Translations under genes and position numbers: made by a program | Notes under the pieces: model-generated | Told to the model about the DNA's origin: nothing | What the model saw: the letters and a program-made list of their open reading frames with translations, nothing else | The model's database searches: none | Shown here: positions 8,877 through 20,260 of the stretch, in pieces | Layout: every line of letters begins with the position of its first letter | How positions within the stretch are numbered: position 1 is the first letter of the stretch | From: Lysobacter sp. BMK333-48F3 | GTDB taxonomy: Bacteria; Pseudomonadota; Gammaproteobacteria; Xanthomonadales; Xanthomonadaceae | Assembly (NCBI RefSeq): GCF_019733395.1 | Contig: NZ_JAIHOO010000001.1 | Span: 5,061,006 to 5,125,005, forward strand | Direction: 5' to 3' | Length of the DNA: 64,000 bases

Positions 8877-9625
8877 TTACTGCGCCTTGCGCCGGCGCCG
8901 CTGGCGCAGGCGATACAGCAGGATCAGCGCGAATCCCACCGCGACCGCGAACCAGCCCGGCGACCAGCCGCCCGGCGCCGCATCGGCGCTCGTCGCCGGC
9001 GCCGCGCGCGCAGGCGCGGCCGCCAGGGCCGCGGCGGCGGCTTCCGGCAACAGACGCCAACGCCCGTCGCGCAGTTCCAGCTTGCCTTCCAGCGCCGGCA
9101 GGCGCAGTTCGCGCCAGCTCACCCGCAGGTCGCCGATCTGCGGGTCCAGCGGGTTCTCCGCGCTGCCCAGGCCATCGCCCTCGGGCTGGAAGGTCGCCGC
9201 CAGATTGGCCGGCAGGCGGCTGAAATTGGGCCGGAACACCCGCCATTCGCCGATCGTGCGCAGCACCTCGACCTGGATCGGCTTGCCGTCCAGGCTGGCG
9301 TTCTCCGCCCACCAGCGCTTGTTCTCCAGCGGCATCCGCGTCGGGTTGACGTGGCCCGCAGCGAAGCCGGCCGAATCGATCGGCGCGGCGTTCCAGACTC
9401 GCTCGTAAGCCTTGCCGTTGAACCGCCACTGGTACATCTCGACCCGGCGGTCGAGGCCGAACTGGCGCGTCTCGACGCCGAAATCGCGATCGAGCAGGCG
9501 CTTGCCGGCGGTCGGCTCGCCCAGCGGTTCGGCGTCGGCGGCGGTCTGCGCCTGCGCGGCGAAGGCCACGCCGGCGATCGCCAACAGCGCGATCGCCCAG
9601 CCTTGGCCGCGCGCGCGCGCCGGGG

Positions 9626-9629
<4 letters not shown>
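8877..9629 (-). CDS. TMEM43-like membrane-anchored protein
   Basis: A 250-residue protein with an N-terminal signal or anchor ([20 protein letters not shown]), a lumenal/periplasmic domain containing [20 protein letters not shown] and [18 protein letters not shown], which resemble the TMEM43 (LUMA) domain, an Ala-rich linker, and one C-terminal membrane helix ([20 protein letters not shown]) followed by basic residues. Typical bacterial TMEM43 proteins are longer with several C-terminal helices, so this is a short or divergent member. Its start overlaps the stop of the metallo-hydrolase gene by four bases, indicating an operon. Role unknown. Confidence 0.55.
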
Positions 9630-10516
<887 letters not shown>

Positions 10517-10574
10517 GGCTGCACCGCCCGTTCGGGCGTCGGCTGAGAAAGCTAGATTCTAGGCTTCGGGACGT

Positions 10575-10748
10575 GAATCGGGAATGGAGAATCGGGAATC
10601 GGAACAGCAAGAGCAAGACGCCAAGCTTTGCCGATTCCCTATTCCCTATTCCCGATTCCCGATTCCCGGCCCCAGGGCTTGAATCGGAACAGCAAGAGCG
10701 CGCAGCCGCGCCTTGCCGATTCCCTATTCCCGATTCCCCATTCCCGGC
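10575..10748. repeat. Duplicated GGGAATC-type inverted repeat element
   Basis: The left arm is made of GGGAATGGAGAATCGGGAATC and the right arms of ATTCCCTATTCCCGATTCCC units. A direct repeat beginning GAATCGGAACAGCAAGAGC occurs at 10597 and again at 10681, so the element is partly duplicated with an 84-bp period. Arms can pair into a long imperfect hairpin. The element fills the gap between the MBL-fold gene and the next gene. Confidence 0.9.
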
Positions 10749-10749
10749 T

Positions 10750-11349
10750 TCACTGCGGCGTAGTAGTAGTCGCGAAGTGGAAAATGAACTCGCCGTCGCG
10801 GCCGTTTTCGCCGGCCAGCACGCGCACCGGCGGCAGCGATTGGCCGGCGCGCAGCACCGCGCTGCCGCTGGCGTGGGCCTTGAGGATCAGGCCGGCGGAG
10901 CGGCCGTCGATCTTGACCGGCATTTCCTGGCCCGGCACCAGCACCACCTGGCCCATCGACGGGTCGCTGGTGCGCGGGCTGGCGATGCGCGCGTCCTCGG
11001 CGTCACTGTAATCGCGCGCCGGCAGTTCGAACAGGTCTTCGCCGCCGGCTTCGACGTCGAAGGTCCAGGCGGTGCTGCCGTTGGTGCCGTCGTTGACGAC
11101 TTCGATCCGCTGCAGGGTCAGCAGCACGGTGTAGCGCGACGGTGCCTGCGGCTTGTCTGCGGCGACGGCCGGCGCGGAGGCCGGTTGCGCGGCCGGCGCC
11201 GGCGCGGCGGCCGGCTTGTCCTTGAAGCCGCCGATCTCGCGCACGTTGTTGACCAGCGTGGTCAGGGCGACCAGAAAGGCGACCAGGGCGATCGAGATCG
11301 CCGGCACGCGGGTATACCAACGCTTGTCCTCGTCCTTGTCCCCGCTCAC
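10750..11349 (-). CDS. Membrane-anchored hypothetical protein
   Basis: A 199-residue protein with a charged cytoplasmic N-terminus (MSGDKDEDKRWYTR), one membrane helix (VPAISIALVAFLVALTTLV), an Ala/Pro linker and a C-terminal domain of about 130 residues beginning SRYTVLLTLQRIEVVNDG, beta-rich and probably periplasmic. The start is GTG 11349 with AGGAG eight bases upstream. No known domain is recognised. It is separated from ggt by about 90 bp on the same strand. Function unknown. Confidence 0.7.
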   Translation of the reverse strand: MSGDKDEDKRWYTRVPAISIALVAFLVALTTLVNNVREIGGFKDKPAAAPAPAAQPASAPAVAADKPQAPSRYTVLLTLQRIEVVNDGTNGSTAWTFDVEAGGEDLFELPARDYSDAEDARIASPRTSDPSMGQVVLVPGQEMPVKIDGRSAGLILKAHASGSAVLRAGQSLPPVRVLAGENGRDGEFIFHFATTTTPQ

Positions 11350-11441
11350 CTTGCGCTCCTGGTTACGTGATGGCCGTCGCCGTTGCGCGGCAATCTACCG
11401 CGCCGCCCGGCCGCCGCGCCATCGCGGCGGCGGGCGCGCGC

Positions 11442-13208
11442 TCAGCGATCGCTCAGCAGCACGTCGGCCTGGCCGACCGGGTTGCGCGGATCGGTGCCGC
11501 CGGACAGGGTGTTGTCGCGCCGGTCCCACATCACCGTCTGCAGATTGCCCCAGGTCGATTCGCCGGCGTTGACCTTGTGCCCCATCGCCTGCAGCTTGGC
11601 CACGGTGGCGGCGTCGAGCGCGCCGGCCTCGGCCGAAATCGCATCGGGGAACCACTGGTGGTGGATCCGCGGCTGCGCCGCGACCTGCTGCGGCGCCAGG
11701 CCGGCGTCGTAGGCCAGCACCGCCAGCAGCACCTGGGTGATGATCCGGCTGCCGCCCGGGGCGCCGACCGCGATCACCTTCTCCGCCGATTCCAGGAAGC
11801 TCGGGGTCATCGAGCTGAGCATGCGCTTGCCCGGCTCCGGCGCGTTGGCGGCGAAGCCCATCACGCCGAAGGCGTTGGGCGTGCCCGGGCGAAGGGCGAA
11901 GTCGTCCATCTCGTTGTTGAGCAGCACCCCGGTGCCCGGCGCGACCATGCCCGAGCCGTACAGCAGGTTCACGGTCTGGGTCGCGGCGACCCGGTTGCCT
12001 TCGCCGTCGATGATCGAGAAGTGGGTGGTTTCCTCGTCTTCCAGCGGCGCCGGCTGGCCCGACAGCAAGTCGCTGGGGGTGGCCTTCTCGGGATGGATGG
12101 TGGCGCGCAGGCCGGCGGCATAGTCGGCGCTGGTCAGCCGCGCCAGCGGCACCTTCACGAAGTCCGGATCGCCCAGGTAGATGGTGCGGTCGCGATAAGC
12201 GCGGCGCATCGCCTCGGCGATGATGTGGGTGCGGTGGGCCGGATCGAGCTTGGCCAGGTCCCAGCCCTGCAGCATCTGCAGGATCTCGGCCATCGCCACC
12301 CCACCCGAGGACGGCGGCGGCGCGGTGACGATGTCCCAGCTGCGGTACTTCAAGCGCAGCGGTTCGCGTTCGACCACCTTGTAGCCGGACAGCTCGTCGG
12401 CGCGCCATTGCCCGCCTTCTTCCTTCACCGCCTTGAGCAGCTTGGCGCCGACTTCGCCGCGGTAGAAACCGTCGTAGCCCTTGGCCGCCAGCAGTTCCAG
12501 GGTGCGCGCCAGGTCGGGCTGCTTGAGGATCTCGCCTTCCTTCGGCGGCGTGCCGTCGGCCAGGAACACCGCGCGGGTGCCGCGGTAGCGCTCCATCACC
12601 TCGCGCCGGCCGGCGTAGCCCTTCTCCAGCCGCGGGTACACCGGGAAACCTTCGCGGGCGATCCGGACCGCCGGCGCCAGCGAGGTCTTCAGCGGCAGCT
12701 TGCCGTACTTCTGCGCCAGGTGGACCAGCGCCGCCGGCAGGCCCGGGATGCCGGCCGACCACGGCCCGTTGGTGGCGCGGTCGCGGTTGAGTTCGCCCTT
12801 GGCGTCCAGGTAGGCGGCCGGCGTCGCCGCCGCCGGCGCGGTTTCGCGCGCGTCGACGAAGACGTCGCGGCCGCTCTTGGCTTCGTGCAGCAGGAAGAAC
12901 CCGCCGCCGCCGATGCCGGAGCTGATCGGCTCGACCACCGACAGCGCGGCCGACACGGCGATCGCCGCATCGAAGGCGTTGCCGCCGGCGCGGACGATCT
13001 CCAGCCCGGCCTGGGTCGACAGCGAATGCGCGCTGGCGATCGCGGTGCCGGGCGGATGGGCGAAGCGGCGCGCGCTGTCGGCCGGCGCGGCGGCCGATGC
13101 GGGCGCCTGCACGGAGTCCTGCGCGAAAGCGGGCGCGGCGAGCGACAGCAGCGAGGCCAACAACCAGGGGAACGTCGAACCGGCTCGCGGCCGCATCGCC
13201 TTGCGCAT
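11442..13208 (-). CDS. ggt: Gamma-glutamyltransferase
   Basis: A periplasmic enzyme that cleaves the gamma-glutamyl bond of glutathione and transfers or hydrolyses it. The 588-residue precursor has a signal peptide (FPWLLASLLSLAAPAFAQ), GGNAFDAAIAVSAALSVVEP, SGIGGGGFFLLH, the autoprocessing threonine in EETTHFSIID that begins the small subunit, MDDFALRPG, the SSMTPS substrate loop and GAPGGSRIITQ. All hallmark residues are present. The start at 13208 follows a good AGGAGT ribosome site. It begins five bases after the ferredoxin stop codon, so the two are probably cotranscribed. Confidence 0.95.
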   Translation of the reverse strand: MRKAMRPRAGSTFPWLLASLLSLAAPAFAQDSVQAPASAAAPADSARRFAHPPGTAIASAHSLSTQAGLEIVRAGGNAFDAAIAVSAALSVVEPISSGIGGGGFFLLHEAKSGRDVFVDARETAPAAATPAAYLDAKGELNRDRATNGPWSAGIPGLPAALVHLAQKYGKLPLKTSLAPAVRIAREGFPVYPRLEKGYAGRREVMERYRGTRAVFLADGTPPKEGEILKQPDLARTLELLAAKGYDGFYRGEVGAKLLKAVKEEGGQWRADELSGYKVVEREPLRLKYRSWDIVTAPPPSSGGVAMAEILQMLQGWDLAKLDPAHRTHIIAEAMRRAYRDRTIYLGDPDFVKVPLARLTSADYAAGLRATIHPEKATPSDLLSGQPAPLEDEETTHFSIIDGEGNRVAATQTVNLLYGSGMVAPGTGVLLNNEMDDFALRPGTPNAFGVMGFAANAPEPGKRMLSSMTPSFLESAEKVIAVGAPGGSRIITQVLLAVLAYDAGLAPQQVAAQPRIHHQWFPDAISAEAGALDAATVAKLQAMGHKVNAGESTWGNLQTVMWDRRDNTLSGGTDPRNPVGQADVLLSDR

Positions 13209-13213
13209 CGGGT

Positions 13214-13462
13214 TTACTCCTGTTGTAGACGGCGCAGCTTCTCTAGCAACTGCGGCTCGGATTCGGGATGTTCCGGGTCCTTGTCGATGCACTCGACCGG
13301 ACAGACGACCACGCACTGCGGCTCGTCGTAATGGCCGACGCACTCGGTGCAGCGCGCCGGATCGATCACATAGATGGTCTCGCCCTGGGCGATGGCCTGG
13401 TTCGGGCAGGCCGGCTCGCAGACGTCGCAGTTGACGCAGAGTTCGTTGATCTTGAGCGACAT
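13214..13462 (-). CDS. yfhL: YfhL-family 2[4Fe-4S] ferredoxin
   Basis: An 82-residue bacterial-type ferredoxin with two Cys clusters: CVNCDVCEPACPNQ and CTECVGHYDEPQCVVVCP, the latter with the longer inter-cysteine spacing typical of the YfhL/FdxA-like group. It is an electron carrier in the cytoplasm; partners are not known from the sequence. It sits between the lipoprotein gene and ggt in the same direction, five bases from the ggt start. Confidence 0.93.
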   Translation of the reverse strand: MSLKINELCVNCDVCEPACPNQAIAQGETIYVIDPARCTECVGHYDEPQCVVVCPVECIDKDPEHPESEPQLLEKLRRLQQE

Positions 13463-13709
13463 GACGGAGTTGCCAGCGGAGGGCGCGATTGCCTGTGCCG
13501 GTGGGGAGGGTCAGTGTAGGCCCCGGCGCGGGCGCGGCATAGCCGGCCGCCGGGACGCTGCGTATCGGAGGCCTCGCCGGGGCGCCGGCCGGCCTCCTCG
13601 GCACATTGCCGGGGGCGGCCTGCGGCGGGCGGCGGGACGAGGGCCGCAAACGATTCGGGCCGCTCGCGCGGCCCGGATCGATGCTGCGGCAGCGCGCGGG
13701 CGCTGCGGC

Positions 13710-14204
13710 TTACTTCACTTCGGCGAAGACGTAGTTGACGCCGGACGGGGTCACGGCGGCCTTGACCCGCTCGTTGTCGGCGGCGTCGCCGATGAAGATG
13801 AACTTCACGCCCTTCATCGTCGCCGGATCGACCTTGGCGAACGAGGCCACGGCCAGGTCGGCGGTCTTGACCGAGCTCGGCGAACCGAACGCGACCAGGT
13901 TGCCTTCCAGGATGCCGCGCGACATGTCGACCTGGGCCTTTTCCAGCATCAGATCGTAGTCGCGCTGGAAGGTCGGCGAATCCGGCGCCGGCAGGACGTA
14001 GACGTAGGTGCTGCCGTTGATGCCGTCCAGGTTGCGCTTGACCACGTCGGTCAGATACGCGTTCCAGGCGTTCTCGTCGTTGGTCTTCGGCGCCGGCAGC
14101 GGCGCGGCCTCGGCGGCGACCTCCTTCTTCTCCTCTTTCTGGCACGCGGCCACGAACGGCAGCGCCAGGCAGGCGATCAGCAGCAGGCGGGAGGAAGTCT
14201 TCAT
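13710..14204 (-). CDS. Putative lipoprotein
   Basis: A 164-residue protein with a lipoprotein signal peptide: basic N-terminus, hydrophobic LLLIACLALPFVAAC and a lipobox with Cys21. The mature part has a charged KEEKKE stretch, then a compact domain with STYVYVLPAPDS and VKFIFIGDAADNERVK. The start at 14204 has AAGGGG upstream. It is about 45 bp downstream of coaD and may be cotranscribed. No family name is offered. Confidence 0.75.
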   Translation of the reverse strand: MKTSSRLLLIACLALPFVAACQKEEKKEVAAEAAPLPAPKTNDENAWNAYLTDVVKRNLDGINGSTYVYVLPAPDSPTFQRDYDLMLEKAQVDMSRGILEGNLVAFGSPSSVKTADLAVASFAKVDPATMKGVKFIFIGDAADNERVKAAVTPSGVNYVFAEVK

Positions 14205-14248
14205 CGTATGCCCCTTAGGTATTGGCTTTGGTGTGACGTGTTGGGAGG

Positions 14249-15523
<1,275 letters not shown>

Positions 15524-15566
15524 CTAGCATGTGGCAATTCTCGCGCATGCCCCCACGTTCCGTCTC

Positions 15567-16961
15567 ATGGTCAGTTTTTTTCGCCGTAAAAAGCCCGAAA
15601 CCGCTGCCGGAACGCCTGCGTCCGAGCGCCGCTACAGCACCGAGGAGCTGGCCGCCGCGTTTCCGGGCGCCCAGCCGCGCGCGGCCGAACCGGTCGCGGC
15701 CGAGCCTGCGCCGGCGGTCGTAACGCCGGCCGCCGACGCGCCATCGGCCGTCGAACCCAGCCCGCTGCAGCCGGCCCCGCTGCAGCCGGCGCCGGTCCAA
15801 CCGGCCCCTGTCGCAACGCCCGCGACGGCGCCGCCGGCGCCCGTCGCTCGCGCGGCCGAACCGGTGGCGGTCCAGGCGCCCGTCGCCGAACCGCGCGCCG
15901 CCGAACCACCCGTCCCGGCCGAAGTCGTCGCCGCGGCGCTGGAGGTCGAACCGCCGCTGCGCGACGACGCACCGCTGCCGGCCGCGCCGGCGCCGACCGC
16001 ACCGGCCGCGCTGGACTACATCGACAAGCCCGCCGCCGCGCCGGGCAAGCCCGGCTGGCGCGAACGCCTGCGCGGCAGCGTGTTCGCGCGCAGCTTCGGC
16101 GGCCTGTTCTCGCGCAACCCGCGCCTGGACGACGACCTGCTCGACGAAATCGAAACCGCGCTGATCACCGCCGACGTCGGCGTCAGCGCCACCACGCAAC
16201 TGGTCGAAGGCCTGCGCAAGCGGATGAAGTCGCGCGAGTTCGCCGACGCCAACGCTCTGCTCGCGGCGCTGCGCGCCGAACTGATCGCGATGCTGGTGCC
16301 GGTCGCCAAGCCGCTGCAGATCGACACCCAGGCCAAGCCTTTCGTGCTGCTGACCGTCGGCGTCAACGGAGTCGGCAAGACCACCACCATCGGCAAGCTG
16401 GCCAAGCGCTTCCGCGACGAGAACCGGCCGCTGATGCTGGCCGCCGGCGACACCTTCCGCGCCGCCGCGGTCGCCCAGCTGCAAGCCTGGGGCGAACGCA
16501 ACGGCGTGCCGGTGGTGGCCCAGGGCCAGAACGCCGACGCCGCCTCGGTCGCCTTCGACGCCCTGCAGGCGGCCAAGGCGCGCGGCACCCAGGTGCTGAT
16601 CGCCGACACCGCCGGGCGCCTGCATACCCAGCAGGGCCTGATGGCCGAGCTCGGCAAGATCCGCCGCGTGCTGGCCAAGGTCGATCCGACCGCGCCGCAC
16701 GAGGTGCTGATGGTGATCGACGGCACCACCGGCCAGAACGCGTTATCGCAACTGCGCCAGTTCCACGCCGCGGTCGGCGTCACCGGCCTGGTGGTGACCA
16801 AGCTCGACGGCACCGCCAAGGGCGGCGTGGTGTTCGCCCTGGCGCGCGAATTCGGCATTCCGATCCGCTTCGCCGGCATCGGCGAGCGCCCGGAAGACCT
16901 GCGGGTGTTCGACGCCGAAGCCTTCGTCGACGCGTTGCTGCCCGAAACGCTCGGCGGCTGA
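15567..16961 (+). CDS. ftsY: Signal recognition particle receptor FtsY
   Basis: The GTPase receptor that docks SRP-ribosome complexes at the inner membrane. The 464-residue product has a basic MVSFFRRKKP start, an Ala/Pro/Glu-rich A domain of about 150 residues, then the N domain and the G domain with GVNGVGKTTTIGKLAKRF (G1, about 265), DTFRAAAVAQL, DTAGRLHT (G3) and TKLDGTAKGG (G4), ending GERPEDLRVFDAEAFVDALL. An in-frame upstream start exists but ATG 15567 matches the family N-terminus. Confidence 0.97.
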   Translation: MVSFFRRKKPETAAGTPASERRYSTEELAAAFPGAQPRAAEPVAAEPAPAVVTPAADAPSAVEPSPLQPAPLQPAPVQPAPVATPATAPPAPVARAAEPVAVQAPVAEPRAAEPPVPAEVVAAALEVEPPLRDDAPLPAAPAPTAPAALDYIDKPAAAPGKPGWRERLRGSVFARSFGGLFSRNPRLDDDLLDEIETALITADVGVSATTQLVEGLRKRMKSREFADANALLAALRAELIAMLVPVAKPLQIDTQAKPFVLLTVGVNGVGKTTTIGKLAKRFRDENRPLMLAAGDTFRAAAVAQLQAWGERNGVPVVAQGQNADAASVAFDALQAAKARGTQVLIADTAGRLHTQQGLMAELGKIRRVLAKVDPTAPHEVLMVIDGTTGQNALSQLRQFHAAVGVTGLVVTKLDGTAKGGVVFALAREFGIPIRFAGIGERPEDLRVFDAEAFVDALLPETLGG

Positions 16962-16975
16962 GGCGCGGCCGCGCC

Positions 16976-18307
16976 ATGTCCGCGCCGCCGGAGGCTGCCG
17001 CACCCGAGCGACGACGCTGGCGCAGGCGGGTGCTGGTCGCCGCCGGCGCGGTGCTGGCCCTGGTGCTGGCGCTGAGTTGGGTGTCGCAACCCAGCCAGGT
17101 CAGCGCGATCCTGCTCGACCGGGTCGGCCATGCCCTGGACCTGGAACTCAGCGCCTCGGGCGCCAGCGAGTACCGGTTGCGCGGCACGCCGATGCTGGAG
17201 GTGCGCGACCTGGTCGCGCGCCAGCCGGGCGCGGCGACGCCGCTGCTGCGCGCCGAGCGCGTCTACCTGTCGCTGCCGTGGAGCACGATCCGCGCCGCCG
17301 GCGCGGTGCTCGACGTGGAGCGGGTCGAACTCGACGCCCCGCAACTCGACGTCGGCGCCTTGCAGCGCTGGCTGGCTTCGCGCCCGCCCTCGCCCGCACC
17401 GCTGCGGCTGCCGACCCTGAGCCGCGGCGCGCGGATCGAACGCGGCCGCGCGGTCGGCGCCGGCTGGTCGGTCGAGAATCTCCTGATCGATCTGCCGCGC
17501 CTGCATCCCGAGCAGCCGCTGCGCGCGCGCCTGAGCGGCGCGGTCGTCGCCGCGCCGCTGCGGATCCCGTTCTCGCTCGCGGCGACCCTGCAGCGTCCGG
17601 CCGCCGCGCGCGGACTCGGCCTGGCCGGCCCGGTCGAGGTGGTCGCGCGCGACTGGCGCCTGCCGATGCATGCGATCGCCGGCGGCCGCCTGCATGCCGG
17701 CGCCGACGGTATCGGCCTGGACGGGCTGCGCCTGGGCGCTCGGGCGCGCTACCGCGCCAGCGACACCGACCTGCCGTTCGCGTTCGGCCTGGCCGGGCCG
17801 CTGCGCTACCGCGACGCCCGCCTGAGCCTGGCGCCGCTGGGCGCGGCGCTGCGCGGCCGCGAGGCGATGCCCAACCTCGATGGCGCCGGCCGCTTCGCCT
17901 ACGCCGACCGACTGGAACTGCAGTTGCAGGGCCGCCTGGCCGAATGGCCGCAGGCCTGGCCGGCGCTGCCGCCGCCGCTGGGCCAGTCGCGCTCGCCGCT
18001 GCCGTTCGCGCTCGACTACGCCGGCGCGGCCGATTTCTCCGCGGTCGCGGCGCTGCGCCTGCAACGCGACGACACCGTCTTCGACGGCCGCTTCCGCCTG
18101 CCCGAGGTGCTGGACTGGGCCGACGCCGGCGCGCGCGGCGCCTTGCTGCCGCCGCTGCAGGGCCGCCTGAGCACGCCGCGGATCGAAGTCTCCGGCGCGG
18201 TGCTCGAAGGCGTGCAGGTCGAAATCGAAGACGATCCGCCGCCGGCCCCGCAGCAACCGACTCCGCCGCCCCATCCACCCGCCGTTGCTCCGCCGCCGAA
18301 CCGATGA
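16976..18307 (+). CDS. AsmA-like inner-membrane-anchored protein
   Basis: A 443-residue protein with a basic N-terminus, one membrane helix (VLVAAGAVLALVLALSWV) and a long beta-rich periplasmic part with the AsmA/YhdP-like pattern RLRGTPMLEVRDLVA and LDVERVELDAPQLDVGALQRW, then repeated strands, ending in a Pro-rich tail. AsmA-like proteins are implicated in lipid transport or outer membrane assembly; that role here is inferred only. It starts 15 bp after ftsY and overlaps mutY by four bases, so the three form one transcription unit. Confidence 0.7.
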   Translation: MSAPPEAAAPERRRWRRRVLVAAGAVLALVLALSWVSQPSQVSAILLDRVGHALDLELSASGASEYRLRGTPMLEVRDLVARQPGAATPLLRAERVYLSLPWSTIRAAGAVLDVERVELDAPQLDVGALQRWLASRPPSPAPLRLPTLSRGARIERGRAVGAGWSVENLLIDLPRLHPEQPLRARLSGAVVAAPLRIPFSLAATLQRPAAARGLGLAGPVEVVARDWRLPMHAIAGGRLHAGADGIGLDGLRLGARARYRASDTDLPFAFGLAGPLRYRDARLSLAPLGAALRGREAMPNLDGAGRFAYADRLELQLQGRLAEWPQAWPALPPPLGQSRSPLPFALDYAGAADFSAVAALRLQRDDTVFDGRFRLPEVLDWADAGARGALLPPLQGRLSTPRIEVSGAVLEGVQVEIEDDPPPAPQQPTPPPHPPAVAPPPNR

Positions 18308-19368
18308 CCGCTTCCAACGTCCCAGCCACCGCCGACGCCTTCGCCACCCGCCTGCTGGCGTGGTTCGACGTCAGCGGCCGCCACGACCTGCCCTGGCAGC
18401 ACCCGCGCACGCCGTATCGGGTGTGGCTGTCGGAAATCATGCTGCAGCAGACCCAGGTCAAGACCGCGGCGCCGTACTTCGAGCGCTTCGTCGCGGCCCT
18501 GCCGAGCCTGCCCGACCTGGCCGCGGCCGAACTCGACAGCGTGCTCGGCCTGTGGTCGGGCCTGGGCTACTACGCCCGGGCGCGCAATCTGCACTCCGCG
18601 GCCAAGCTCTGCGTCGAACGCCACGGCGGCGAGCTGCCGCGCGACATCGATGCGCTGACCGCGTTGCCCGGCATCGGCCGCAGCACCGCCGCGGCGATCC
18701 TGGCCCAGGCCTGGGACGATCGCCATGCGATCCTCGACGGCAACGTCAAGCGCGTGCTCAGCCGCTACCACGGCATCGACGGCTATCCGGGCCTGCCGGC
18801 GGTCGAACGGCAGCTGTGGGCGCTGGCCGAATCGCATCTGCCGCAGGCGCGCATGGTCGACTACACCCAGGCGCAGATGGACCTGGGCGCGACCTTGTGC
18901 ACCCGCGCCGATCCGTCCTGCATCCTGTGCCCTTTGCAGCACGACTGCGTCGCCCGGATCGAAGGCCGGGTCGCCGAACTGCCCACGCCCAAACCGGGCA
19001 AGACCGTGCCGCAGCGCCAGGCGCAGGTGCTGTGGCTGCTCGACGACGATGGCCGGGTGCTGCTGCAGCGCCGCCCGCCCAGCGGGATCTGGGCCGGCCT
19101 GTGGACCCTGCCGCAAAGCGAGGAAGCGGCCGGCGCGCAGCAGTGGTTCCAGGCTCACGTGCGCGGCGATTTCGCCGCCGGCGAAGCCTTGCCCGCGGTC
19201 GCGCACGCCTTCAGCCACTACAAGCTCGACCTGTGGCCGCGGCGCTGGCGCGGCATCGCCCTGCGCGACCGGGTCGGCGACAATGACGATCTGCGCTGGT
19301 TCGCGCGCGCCGAACTGGCTGCGCTCGGCATTCCCGCGCCGATCCGCAAACTGATCGAAGCGGCCTGA
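18304..19368 (+). CDS. mutY: A/G-specific adenine DNA glycosylase
   Basis: Removes adenine mispaired with 8-oxoguanine or G. The 354-residue protein has the catalytic Glu region [13 protein letters not shown], the helix-hairpin-helix [14 protein letters not shown], the catalytic Asp in [12 protein letters not shown], the 4Fe-4S loop with cysteines spaced C-x6-C-x2-C-x5-C ([17 protein letters not shown]), and a C-terminal NUDIX-like domain ([20 protein letters not shown]) that recognises 8-oxoG. Translationally coupled to the upstream gene; yggX follows after 32 bp. Confidence 0.97.
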   Translation: MTASNVPATADAFATRLLAWFDVSGRHDLPWQHPRTPYRVWLSEIMLQQTQVKTAAPYFERFVAALPSLPDLAAAELDSVLGLWSGLGYYARARNLHSAAKLCVERHGGELPRDIDALTALPGIGRSTAAAILAQAWDDRHAILDGNVKRVLSRYHGIDGYPGLPAVERQLWALAESHLPQARMVDYTQAQMDLGATLCTRADPSCILCPLQHDCVARIEGRVAELPTPKPGKTVPQRQAQVLWLLDDDGRVLLQRRPPSGIWAGLWTLPQSEEAAGAQQWFQAHVRGDFAAGEALPAVAHAFSHYKLDLWPRRWRGIALRDRVGDNDDLRWFARAELAALGIPAPIRKLIEAA

Positions 19369-19400
19369 GCGCCGCACCGACCTCCATCAGGACTACCGAC

Positions 19401-19670
19401 ATGAGCCGCACCGTCTTCTGCGAATACGAACGCCGCGACACCGAAGGCCTGGACTTCGTGCCCTGGCCCGGCGAACTGGGCAAGCGCGTGTTCGCCCACA
19501 TCGGCAAGGCCGGCTGGGCCGCCTGGCTGGCCCACCAGACCATGCTGATCAACGAAAACCGGCTGTCGCCGCTGGACCCCAAGCACCGCGCCTTCCTCGA
19601 AGGCGAGATGGAGAAGTTCCTGTTCGGCGGCGGCGCGGAGAAGCCGGCCGGGTTCGTGCCCGAAGGCTAG
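19401..19670 (+). CDS. yggX: Fe(II)-trafficking/oxidative damage protection protein
   Basis: An 89-residue YggX-family protein: [19 protein letters not shown] with the conserved Cys7, [25 protein letters not shown] and [14 protein letters not shown]. YggX protects Fe-S proteins from oxidants and is thought to handle labile iron; it commonly follows mutY, an Fe-S enzyme, as here. ATG 19401 is preceded by AGGA. Confidence 0.96.
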   Translation: MSRTVFCEYERRDTEGLDFVPWPGELGKRVFAHIGKAGWAAWLAHQTMLINENRLSPLDPKHRAFLEGEMEKFLFGGGAEKPAGFVPEG

Positions 19671-19757
19671 GAAATAGTGGAGAGGAGTGAGTAACGAGCG
19701 AAAGCGGTTGCGCGCCTTGCTCGCTCCTCGCAACTCGCTACTCCCCACTCGCTTCTA
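19666..19757. repeat. Palindromic intergenic repeat (GAGTGAGTAACGAG type)
   Basis: An imperfect inverted repeat spanning the yggX stop codon to three bases before the convergent GNAT gene stop. The left arm reads GAGGAGTGAGTAACGAGCGA; the right arm is CTCGCTCCTCGCAACTCGCT with CTACTCCCCACTCGC. It begins GCTAGGAAA like the element at 7298. It could act as a bidirectional terminator between the convergent genes. Confidence 0.75.
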
Positions 19758-19759
19758 GG

Positions 19760-20260
19760 TCACAGTCCAAACGCCGGCGGATACGTCACCGAACCGCGCT
19801 CGCCGGCCAGCGCGCCGGGGCTTAGTTCCAGGGCCATGAAGCATTCGCCCGAGAACGGCGCGGCCAGCTTCGACGCCAGCGCGGGATCGAAGCCGAAGCG
19901 CGGGTAGTAGTCGGCATGACCGAGCACCACCACCGCTTCGAAACCGGCCTCGGCCAGGCGCGCCAGGCCGCTGCGGATCAATCGCGCGCCCACGCCGCGA
20001 CGCTGCCAGGACGGCAGCACCGACACCGGCGCCAGGCACAGCGCATCGATCCGGCGTCCGTCGACCTGCACCGCGAGCGCGGTGAACAGTGCGTGGCCGA
20101 CGACCTGGCCGGCCTCGTCGAGCGCGACCAGCGACAGCCGCACCAGGCCGTCGGCGTGCAGGCGGGCGACCAGTTCGGCCTCGCCGTCGCCGCCGAACGC
20201 GGCTCGGGTCAAGGCGTCGATCTGCGCTTCGTGTTCGCGGGTTTGTTCCTGGATGCGCAT
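19760..20260 (-). CDS. GNAT N-acetyltransferase, YhbS-like
   Basis: A 166-residue GCN5-related acetyltransferase. Visible features are ALTRAAFGGDGEAELVARL at the N-terminus, the CoA-binding motif VLPSWQRRGVGARLIRSGL and FEAVVVLGHADYYPRFGFDPA, which is typical of the YhbS group. The start at 20260 is chosen for its GGAG ribosome site seven bases upstream; the open frame extends further without similarity. The acyl acceptor is unknown. Confidence 0.85.
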   Translation of the reverse strand: MRIQEQTREHEAQIDALTRAAFGGDGEAELVARLHADGLVRLSLVALDEAGQVVGHALFTALAVQVDGRRIDALCLAPVSVLPSWQRRGVGARLIRSGLARLAEAGFEAVVVLGHADYYPRFGFDPALASKLAAPFSGECFMALELSPGALAGERGSVTYPPAFGL